A stretch of 64,000 nt of DNA from JBKECO01 sp047974745 (lineage in GTDB: Bacteria > Bacillota > Clostridia > Lachnospirales > Lachnospiraceae): assembly GCA_047974745.1 (NCBI GenBank), contig JBKECO010000001.1, positions 62,001 through 126,000 of the forward strand. Reading direction: 5' to 3'. A program made the translations under genes and the position numbers. The first letter of the stretch is position 1, and each line of letters opens with the position of its first letter. Below the pieces are notes generated by a model, which saw nothing but the letters and a program-made list of their open reading frames with translations, was not told the DNA's origin and did no database searches. Positions 53,066 through 60,984 of this stretch are shown here, one piece after another.

Positions 53066-55213
53066 TCACGATCTGTTACTCAGATACCGCTCCGGCAAAT
53101 TTGTAAATAAATCTGTAATTCCTTTTCTTTCCAGCTTTTTCAGATCAAAGGTCGGCCTTTGCCCATCCTCACCAAAAAATGGTTCGATCGTATTCCATAC
53201 TCTGACCGGCCAGCCTGCAGGATTCTCCAGCAATCCGGTCACTGTGTCCAGACTTGGATGTATCGCATCAAGATCATGGGTCCTGCAAAAGGACTCGCAG
53301 ACCGTGCACTCCTCATCCAATACTCCTACCTCAGCACTCGGTTCCAGCTTCTTCAGCCTGATCACGGATTCCTTGGAAAAAGAGGAATACACTACATGCT
53401 CTGCCATCCCACAGTCTGTGACCATCTTAAGGATCAATTCTTCCATGCCATCATATGCGATCAGGCTATTTTTTAGTTCTATATTGATCCGCAGATGATT
53501 TTCTTTACAATAGGGTGACATCCATTCAAATACCTCCTGCAGAGAGGGAATGCGAATCAGATCCCGCTCCACTTCATCTGCTCGCAGGTTCTCCTTATCG
53601 TACCACGCCCGAAAATTCATTTTTCTCAGCTCGGAAAAAGAAAAATCCTTAACATATCCTGTGTGATCCATCAAACGGTTCAGTGTTTCATCATGAAAGA
53701 CGACCAGTGTTCCATCGCTGGCCATTTGAACATCCAGTTCGATTCCCGTAATGCCCGGCAGCTTTGACGCAGACAAAAAGGCTGCCAGGGTATTTTCCGG
53801 GTATAGATAGCTGCATCCGCGATGTGCCCAGATCTTGATCTGACTGTCCTTGTTCCCCTCTGTCATCTCCAGGTAGTGCTGACTTCTTTTTTCCATAAAT
53901 TGCTCTACAATATCTGCCATCGCAATCGACTCCTCTTTTGAGAGTTTATAGGAACTGCTTCCCCGATGATTGATCTTTGATACAAATTCACTAATTTCAT
54001 AGCGAAGTCCATCGCCCAGAAAACGTGGGGTATAATGATCGATCTTATCCGCGTTCTCATAGCGTACCTCGAATTTCTTAGTCAGCCACCAGGGCGATTC
54101 TGCCAGTATATAGCCTTTTGTGCCTGCAATGACGAGCTGTCCCTCTGACTTTACTGCAACACCTGTCTTTGAAAGAGCAAAGCTGCTTTCATATCCAATG
54201 TGTATCTTTGTATATTCATCGATCCCATTATCGGCAAAAATACTATCTATCTCAACTTTTCTGTAATTGGATCCCAGAAGCTTTAAGATCGGAAGCAGAG
54301 TATAGCTTCCATATTCTAAGAACGCTCCACCGTATTCCGAATCCACCGCCTCTCTCGTACCCGGCTCTACCAGTCGGGAAAAGCAGGCTTCGACATCTCT
54401 GACCTCGCCGATCTTACCGCTCTTAACTACATTCAGCAGCTGTGAAAATCCGGGGCAGTAAGCTGTCTTAATGCCCTCCATCAGGATCAGATCTTTCTCA
54501 GCAGCCAGAGCGAACAGCTCCTCTGCTTCTCTTTTTTGAAAAACGAGGGGCTTCTCGCACAGAACATGCACTCCATGCAAAAGAGCTGCAACACAGTAAT
54601 CATAATGTGTTTCATTTGGTGAAGCAATATAGATGGCATCGATTTCCTTAAGAAAATCTGAAAACTCACCATAGAAGCCCTGTACCTCATGCTCCTGCTC
54701 AAATCGCTGTGCACTTTCTCTGTGGGGATTATACACGCCTCGAATATACACACCGCTCACGAATTTGGACTCAGCCAAAAATCTTGGTGCGATTCGTCCG
54801 CTGCCAACGATCCCGATCGTAACAATGGGTACGCTTTGCGTTCTTATGAGTGTCGAAGAAATGTTTGGTGTTCTGTCCAAATAGATGACTTTGCAGAACT
54901 GATTTAAAAAATCAAATGTTCCTGACCAATCCGAACCGACGGTAAAAATGTCGATATCATATTTTTGAATATCCTCCAGCTTTTGACCTTCATGATCTTC
55001 AATAATGATCTCATCTGCGAGTCCGCATTGCAAAACATTATGAATTCGTTTCATGATCGAATCCACAACATTGATCTTTCCGCGTTCTTCATCAAAATGC
55101 TCTGTTGTCACACCTACGATCAGATAATCTCCCAGCTCTTTTGCACGCTGCAGAAGACGATAGTGACCCTGATGAAACAGATCAAAAGTTCCATATGTGA
55201 TAACCTTTTTCAT
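53066..55213 (-). CDS. Three-domain fusion: TagD-like cytidylyltransferase, Gfo/Idh/MocA oxidoreductase, glycerophosphodiester phosphodiesterase
   Basis: A 715-residue protein. Residues 1-126 are a glycerol-3-phosphate cytidylyltransferase-like domain (GTFDLFHQGH, HxGH at 14-17; NISSTLIRT). Residues about 130-450 are a complete Gfo/Idh/MocA domain (IGIVGSGRIAPRF, CEKPLV at 219-224). Residues about 459-715 are a GDPD domain with catalytic segments AHRG (463-466), YPENT, ELDVQMASDG and VFHDETL. All three appear intact. It likely couples making a CDP-polyol, oxidation or reduction of a sugar, and cleavage of glycerophosphodiesters. I know of no standard protein with this order. It lies between the GT2 and FGGY kinase genes. 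Confidence 0.9.
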   Translation of the reverse strand: MKKVITYGTFDLFHQGHYRLLQRAKELGDYLIVGVTTEHFDEERGKINVVDSIMKRIHNVLQCGLADEIIIEDHEGQKLEDIQKYDIDIFTVGSDWSGTFDFLNQFCKVIYLDRTPNISSTLIRTQSVPIVTIGIVGSGRIAPRFLAESKFVSGVYIRGVYNPHRESAQRFEQEHEVQGFYGEFSDFLKEIDAIYIASPNETHYDYCVAALLHGVHVLCEKPLVFQKREAEELFALAAEKDLILMEGIKTAYCPGFSQLLNVVKSGKIGEVRDVEACFSRLVEPGTREAVDSEYGGAFLEYGSYTLLPILKLLGSNYRKVEIDSIFADNGIDEYTKIHIGYESSFALSKTGVAVKSEGQLVIAGTKGYILAESPWWLTKKFEVRYENADKIDHYTPRFLGDGLRYEISEFVSKINHRGSSSYKLSKEESIAMADIVEQFMEKRSQHYLEMTEGNKDSQIKIWAHRGCSYLYPENTLAAFLSASKLPGITGIELDVQMASDGTLVVFHDETLNRLMDHTGYVKDFSFSELRKMNFRAWYDKENLRADEVERDLIRIPSLQEVFEWMSPYCKENHLRINIELKNSLIAYDGMEELILKMVTDCGMAEHVVYSSFSKESVIRLKKLEPSAEVGVLDEECTVCESFCRTHDLDAIHPSLDTVTGLLENPAGWPVRVWNTIEPFFGEDGQRPTFDLKKLERKGITDLFTNLPERYLSNRS

Positions 55214-55242
55214 ACTCAGGTTCTTCCTCCCACGATATCTAT

Positions 55243-56232
55243 TTATGTCCGAAACATGCCAAGTAGTTCGCTCGGTTCCACCGCATTGATCTTCATCAGG
55301 TCGATACAGGTCTCATCCATTTCTTTCGGTAAGCATGTATTTTGAAATCCTCTCTTGACGATCCGATCCGTCAGCTGTCTGATCTCTAGCATATTTCCTA
55401 GTTTTGTACCATCATCCGCCGTCTCATCCAGCAAGCAGTTGACAAGTGCCGAAAAGCATAGCGCTATCATGATTGCCTCTGCTCCTTCCTGAATCCCTTT
55501 ATAGAGAGGCATTCTGCTTAGTTTTTCATAGATCGCATTGGCAGCATTGCGAGAATCAAGAGAGATGTTTTTATGCCTGATTCGTGACATCATACTGAAA
55601 TCATTTTTTGTGTGGCGGTACAAAGGCTCATTCACGCTCAGGATCTTGGTTGACAATGCATATGCATATACAATAAAATCTGTATCTTCCATTGAAGTCT
55701 GTTCCCGAAAGCGCATATGATTCTCATTGATCAGATCTGCCAGAAAAAGCTTGTTCCACACATATCCCTCTGTGGAGATCAGTCGGTTCTTCTTTGCAGT
55801 ATCCATAATTCCGGATAGTTCTTCCGGTATCGAAGGCATGATCATGCCTTTTGCTTCATCGAGATACGCACAGTCTACAATATCACAGGCCTCTGCTCGT
55901 GCAAGCTGATACATCTTCTCGAACATGGTCACATCTGCCAGATCATCACTATCCACAAATCCAATATACCTGCCGGAAGCAATTGAGAGTCCCAGATTTC
56001 TGGCACCTCCGGGACCTGAGTTCTGATCCGTTCTAAGAACATGAATGTGATCTCCTGTCTCCTTCTTGATCTGCTGTAATATAGCATAGCTATTATCCGT
56101 AGAACAGTCATCTGCAAAAATAATTTCCACATTCTTCCATGTCTGTCTGATTAAATTTACCGCACAACTCACAATGGTATTTTGTGCATTATAAACAGGT
56201 ACAATGATCGATACGTCTGGTCTGTTATCCAA
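55243..56232 (-). CDS. Family 2 glycosyltransferase
   Basis: A 329-residue GT-A enzyme with a TTG start (56232) after AAGGAG. Motifs: VSIIVPVYNAQNTI, IIFADDCSTDNS, GPGGARNLG and FVDSDDL (the DxD-type metal site). The C-terminal part (about 230-329) is helical. It resembles the neighbouring GT2 (56305-57255) throughout, including the acceptor-side NTGYDVVDC-type segment (EACDIVDCAYL), so the two are paralogues. It should transfer a sugar to the growing glycan on the cytoplasmic side. Confidence 0.92.
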   Translation of the reverse strand: MDNRPDVSIIVPVYNAQNTIVSCAVNLIRQTWKNVEIIFADDCSTDNSYAILQQIKKETGDHIHVLRTDQNSGPGGARNLGLSIASGRYIGFVDSDDLADVTMFEKMYQLARAEACDIVDCAYLDEAKGMIMPSIPEELSGIMDTAKKNRLISTEGYVWNKLFLADLINENHMRFREQTSMEDTDFIVYAYALSTKILSVNEPLYRHTKNDFSMMSRIRHKNISLDSRNAANAIYEKLSRMPLYKGIQEGAEAIMIALCFSALVNCLLDETADDGTKLGNMLEIRQLTDRIVKRGFQNTCLPKEMDETCIDLMKINAVEPSELLGMFRT

Positions 56233-56304
56233 TTATGACTCCTTTTTTTGCGCCTCATACTTTTTATATCGACAATTATTGAAAGAAGTGAAACCTTTAT
56301 TTTA

Positions 56305-57255
56305 TTAAATCTTTTCTGCGAGTTCTAAAATTTGTATATTCTCAGGGCTGATCTTACTTCGTACGTAGGGGTTATTGCATCCTAGCTCCGTTATTTTATT
56401 TTTTAATGCTCTCGCCCTCTTAATTTTATTGATTGAATCAAATCCTGTGTTTTTTTCCTGCTGAAGACAGACCACCAGTAAATAGGAATAAATCTGAAGA
56501 ATCGGATATTCCACAGCTTCCTGCAGCTTTACATAGTCAGGATCATCCTTTGCCGCCTCGTAAATCGCCTTCATTCCACAAAGCGCATTTTCATAATAGG
56601 ATTCCTCTTTAATTTTAGAGAGAGAGTCTGCGTAATCCTTATAGACATATAATATTTCTTTTACATTCCAGATCGACCTCGCTTTTAGAAGGGTTTTGAT
56701 CCAGAAGTCCAGGTCCTCCAGGGTCGCATTTTCACGAAAGGTGATTTCATTTTTTTCTATCAGACTCCGTCTGAATAGTTTTGTCACAACATATCCACCG
56801 CTTACGATCAATTCCCTTCTTTTATCCACATTCAGCTCACCTCTTAGTAAATCTGATGTGAAAAGTATGCTTTGTCCGGTCTGTTCGCTATGATATCCGC
56901 AGTCCACCACATCATAGGTTTCCTTATCTGAAGCCTTGTATAATTTCTCATACATGGTAATATCCACGAGATCGTCACTGTCAACAAACCCAATATAATG
57001 ACCCAGGGCATTTTTGATCCCCAGGTTCCGTGCTCCGCCAGGTCCCCTGTTTACATCGGTACAAAGTACTCTGACTTTATTGGGAAACTGACTCTGGCAT
57101 TCCTGCATAATGGAAAGAGTGCCGTCTTTTGAGCAGTCATCCACAAGGATGATCTCTATTTCTTCCAGAGTTTGATTGACCAGATTTCCAAGGCACGCTG
57201 CCAGAGTTTTTTGAGCATTGTATGCAGGAACCACAACAGATACTTTAATTTCCAT
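56305..57255 (-). CDS. Family 2 glycosyltransferase, first gene after rpoC
   Basis: A 316-residue GT-A enzyme starting at ATG 57255 (MEIKVSVVVPAYNAQ) with GGGGGG eight bases upstream; upstream in-frame codons run into the rpoC terminator. Motifs: IILVDDCSKDG, GPGGARNLG, FVDSDDL and TLEDLDFW. It lies immediately after the rpoC terminator, with only about 20 bases between the U-run and the start codon. It is the first gene of the glycan cluster and may depend on read-through from rpoBC. Confidence 0.93.
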   Translation of the reverse strand: MEIKVSVVVPAYNAQKTLAACLGNLVNQTLEEIEIILVDDCSKDGTLSIMQECQSQFPNKVRVLCTDVNRGPGGARNLGIKNALGHYIGFVDSDDLVDITMYEKLYKASDKETYDVVDCGYHSEQTGQSILFTSDLLRGELNVDKRRELIVSGGYVVTKLFRRSLIEKNEITFRENATLEDLDFWIKTLLKARSIWNVKEILYVYKDYADSLSKIKEESYYENALCGMKAIYEAAKDDPDYVKLQEAVEYPILQIYSYLLVVCLQQEKNTGFDSINKIKRARALKNKITELGCNNPYVRSKISPENIQILELAEKI

Positions 57256-57274
57256 TTTCTTATCCCCCCTGATG

Positions 57275-57326
57275 AAAAAAGAGCATTGCTCCAATGACTG
57301 CATTTGTCATGTTGCAATGCTCTTTT
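57275..57326 (-). terminator. Rho-independent terminator after rpoC, abutting the glycan cluster
   Basis: Outer arms AAAAGAGCATTGC and GCAATGCTCTTTT (13 pairs) enclose an inner hairpin (ATGAC / GTCAT). A U-run follows on the minus strand. The first glycan start codon is about 20 bases further on, so read-through, antitermination or an undetected promoter must supply its transcription. Confidence 0.9.
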
Positions 57327-57343
57327 CAATGTCTGACTTCGTC

Positions 57344-60300
57344 TTATAGTTCGTCGAACCCGTCTTCAAAGTCACCAAAATCATCATCAAATAAAATATC
57401 ATCATCCGCATTGATATCGGAATCAAGTTTTAGATCACGGTAACGCTTCATACCTGTACCAGCAGGAATCAGTTTACCAATAATAACATTTTCTTTCAGA
57501 CCGATCAGCGGATCGACCTTTCCATTGATTGCTGCTTCTGTGAGAACCTTTGTTGTCTCCTGGAAGGAAGCTGCAGACAAGAAGGATTTCGTTGCCAGTG
57601 AGGCTTTGGTGATTCCAAGCAAAACACGTTTTCCTTCTGCCAGTTCTTTTCCTTCACCTTCCAAGTATTCATTTTTATCATCAAAGTCCAGAATATCTTC
57701 TAGTCTTCCTGGTAAGAAATCAGATTCTCCGCTATGCTCGATTCGAACCTTCTTCAGCATCTGACGAACGATAACTTCGATATGTTTATCATTGATTTCC
57801 ACACCCTGCAGACGATAAACACGCTGTACTTCCTGAAGCATATAATCCTGAACCGCACGAACGCCCCTGATTTTAAGGATATCATGTGGGTTTACAGAAC
57901 CTTCTGTCAGTTCATCTCCGGCTTCTAGTTCTGCTCCATCTGCGATTTTAATTCTAGAACCATAGGGAATCAGATAGGTCTTTGTCTCACCTGTCGCATA
58001 ATTCGTAACTACGATTTCACGTTTTTTCTTTGTATCACGTAACTCCGCTTTTCCAGCAAATTCTGTAATGATCGCTAGACCTTTAGGCTTTCTTGCTTCA
58101 AAGATTTCCTCAACACGGGGGAGACCCTGTGTGATATCATCTCCGGCAACACCTCCGGTATGGAACGTACGCATTGTAAGCTGTGTTCCCGGTTCACCAA
58201 TTGACTGAGCTGCAATAATACCTACTGCTTCACCGACCTGTACTGCCTGACCAGTAGCCATATTCGTTCCGTAACACTTTGCGCATACTCCAACATGTGA
58301 TCGACAGGAAAGGATCGTACGGATCTTCACGGATGTGATCGGATTTCCTTTTTCATCCACGCCTTTATTTACGATTTCCGCAGCACGACGTGGTGTTATC
58401 ATGTGATTTTCTTTAACGATCACAGTTCCATTCTTATCAACGATCGTCTCACAGGTGAAACGGCCAACAATACGTTCCTGCAGGCTCTCGATCTCTTCTC
58501 TGCCATCCATGAATGCTTTTACGACCATACCAGGAGCAGCTTTGCCCTTACCTTCGCTGCAGTCTGTTTCACGAACGATCAGATCCTGAGAAACATCTAC
58601 GAGACGTCTTGTAAGATAACCGGAATCGGCAGTACGAAGCGCCGTATCAGAAAGTCCTTTACGTGCACCATGGGCTGACATAAAGTATTCCAGAACGTCC
58701 AGTCCTTCACGGAAATTGGATTTGATCGGCAGCTCGATCGTACGACCTGTTGTATCCGCCATAAGACCACGCATACCGGCAAGCTGTTTGATCTGCTTAT
58801 CAGAACCACGGGCTCCGGAATCCGCCATCATAAATATATTATTGTACTTATCCAGACCTGAGAGAAGTGCATTTGTGAGTTCATCATCTGTCTCTTTCCA
58901 GGTACCGATTACTTCTTTATATCTTTCTTCGTCCGTGATCAGTCCACGTTTATACTGACGCATGATCTTATCGACCGTGCTCTGTGCCTCTTCGATCATC
59001 TGTGGCTTCTGAGGCGGTACTGTCATGTCAGAAATGGAAACTGTCATGGCTGCTCTGGTGGAGTATTTATATCCGATTGATTTAATATCATCCAGAACTT
59101 CAGCTGTTTTGGTCGCACCATGTACATTGATGACATTCTCAAGGATCTGCTTGAGCTGTTTTTTACCGACATGGAAATCGACTTCTAGCTTTAATGCATT
59201 GTCAGGATCACTTCTGTCTACAAATCCCAGATCCTGTGGAATAATTTCATTGAAAATAAAACGTCCAACACTGGATCCTGTAAATCCGCTGACTTCTGTT
59301 CCATCCTCCAGTTTTGCTTTTGTAAATACATTGATATGAGAATGAAGAGTAATGACACCGTTTTCATAAGCCAGTATTGCTTCATTTACATTTTTGAAGG
59401 TTTTCCCCTCACCCTTTACTCCTGGTCTCTCCTGAGTCAGGTAATAGATACCAAGCACCATATCCTGCGATGGAACTGCTACCGGTCCACCATCTGATGG
59501 TTTTAGTAAATTGTTCGGTGAAAGAAGCATAAAGCGGCACTCTGCCTGTGCTTCCACTGAAAGCGGAAGATGTACAGCCATCTGGTCCCCATCGAAATCT
59601 GCATTGTATGCAGTACAAACCAGTGGATGGAGCTTAATTGCTTTACCTTCTACCAGGATTGGCTCAAATGCCTGAATACCCAATCGGTGAAGTGTGGGGG
59701 CACGATTCAGCATAACCGGATGTTCTTTGATTACATCCTCTAGGATATCCCAGACTTCAGGCTGGAGACGTTCCACCATCTTCTTTGCGCTTTTAATGTT
59801 ATGCGCTGTTCCATTCGCCACGAGTTCTTTCATTACGAAAGGTTTGAACAATTCGATTGCCATCTCTTTCGGAAGTCCACATTGATAGATCTTTAATTCG
59901 GGTCCAACTACGATAACAGAACGTCCGGAATAGTCAACACGTTTTCCCAGCAGGTTCTGCCGGAAACGTCCCGATTTTCCTTTCAGCATATCCGAAAGTG
60001 ACTTTAATGCACGATTTCCAGGACCAGTTACCGGACGGCCTCTTCTTCCATTGTCGATCAGTGCATCAACTGCTTCCTGAAGCATTCTCTTCTCATTACG
60101 CACGATAATATCTGGCGCTCCAAGCTCTAAGAGTCTCCTTAGACGATTGTTACGGTTGATGATTCTTCTATATAAGTCGTTCAGATCTGATGTAGCAAAA
60201 CGTCCACCGTCCAACTGTACCATTGGGCGAAGATCTGGTGGAATAACCGGCACTACGGACATGACCATCCACTCTGGCTTATTGCCTGATTCACGGAATG

Positions 60301-60967
60301 CTTCTACAACTTCCAGTCTTTTGATGATTCTGGCACGTTTTTGTCCAGAAGCATCTTTAAGCTCTGCCTTTAGTTCTTCGGAATCTTTTTCCAGGTTGAT
60401 GTTCGCAAGAAGCTCATAGATCGACTCTGCGCCCATTCCAACTCGAAAACCATTTCCATATGTTTCCCTTGCTTCCTGATATTCGCCTTCAGAAAGCACC
60501 TGCTTGTAGGTCAGATTGGTATCACCTGATTCCAGTACGATATAGGAAGCAAAATAGAGTACTTTCTCCAGTGTTCTTGGTGAAAGGTCCAATATCAGAC
60601 CCATACGGCTCGGAATCCCTTTGAAATACCAGATATGAGATACCGGAGCAGCAAGTTCAATATGTCCCATTCGCTCACGTCTTACGCTGGCTTTGGTAAT
60701 TTCAACACCGCATCGATCGCAAACAACACCTTTATAACGTATTTTTTTATACTTACCACAATGGCATTCCCAGTCCTTGCTTGGTCCAAAGATCTTTTCA
60801 CAGAACAGTCCGTCTTTTTCCGGTTTCAGCGTTCTGTAATTGATCGTCTCGGGCTTCTTTACTTCACCACGTGACCATTCTCTGATCTTTTCAGGTGAAG
60901 CCAGTCCGATTTTTATCGCATCAAAGGCAATTGGCTGGAATGTCTCTTTATTCATTGTCTCTGGCAT
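57344..60967 (-). CDS. rpoC: DNA-directed RNA polymerase subunit beta'
   Basis: A 1207-residue catalytic subunit starting at ATG 60967 (MPETMNKETFQP), eight bases after AAGGGAG; an upstream GTG is too close to the ribosome site. Visible: N-terminal zinc site CHCGKYKKIRYKGVVCDRCG, active-site NADFDGDQM, second zinc site CRSHVGVCAKCYG, and an acidic C-terminus (DDDFGDFEDGFDEL). It is co-transcribed with rpoB, 17 bp downstream. Confidence 0.99.
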   Translation of the reverse strand: MPETMNKETFQPIAFDAIKIGLASPEKIREWSRGEVKKPETINYRTLKPEKDGLFCEKIFGPSKDWECHCGKYKKIRYKGVVCDRCGVEITKASVRRERMGHIELAAPVSHIWYFKGIPSRMGLILDLSPRTLEKVLYFASYIVLESGDTNLTYKQVLSEGEYQEARETYGNGFRVGMGAESIYELLANINLEKDSEELKAELKDASGQKRARIIKRLEVVEAFRESGNKPEWMVMSVVPVIPPDLRPMVQLDGGRFATSDLNDLYRRIINRNNRLRRLLELGAPDIIVRNEKRMLQEAVDALIDNGRRGRPVTGPGNRALKSLSDMLKGKSGRFRQNLLGKRVDYSGRSVIVVGPELKIYQCGLPKEMAIELFKPFVMKELVANGTAHNIKSAKKMVERLQPEVWDILEDVIKEHPVMLNRAPTLHRLGIQAFEPILVEGKAIKLHPLVCTAYNADFDGDQMAVHLPLSVEAQAECRFMLLSPNNLLKPSDGGPVAVPSQDMVLGIYYLTQERPGVKGEGKTFKNVNEAILAYENGVITLHSHINVFTKAKLEDGTEVSGFTGSSVGRFIFNEIIPQDLGFVDRSDPDNALKLEVDFHVGKKQLKQILENVINVHGATKTAEVLDDIKSIGYKYSTRAAMTVSISDMTVPPQKPQMIEEAQSTVDKIMRQYKRGLITDEERYKEVIGTWKETDDELTNALLSGLDKYNNIFMMADSGARGSDKQIKQLAGMRGLMADTTGRTIELPIKSNFREGLDVLEYFMSAHGARKGLSDTALRTADSGYLTRRLVDVSQDLIVRETDCSEGKGKAAPGMVVKAFMDGREEIESLQERIVGRFTCETIVDKNGTVIVKENHMITPRRAAEIVNKGVDEKGNPITSVKIRTILSCRSHVGVCAKCYGTNMATGQAVQVGEAVGIIAAQSIGEPGTQLTMRTFHTGGVAGDDITQGLPRVEEIFEARKPKGLAIITEFAGKAELRDTKKKREIVVTNYATGETKTYLIPYGSRIKIADGAELEAGDELTEGSVNPHDILKIRGVRAVQDYMLQEVQRVYRLQGVEINDKHIEVIVRQMLKKVRIEHSGESDFLPGRLEDILDFDDKNEYLEGEGKELAEGKRVLLGITKASLATKSFLSAASFQETTKVLTEAAINGKVDPLIGLKENVIIGKLIPAGTGMKRYRDLKLDSDINADDDILFDDDFGDFEDGFDEL

Positions 60968-60984
60968 GTTTGACACTCCCTTCT

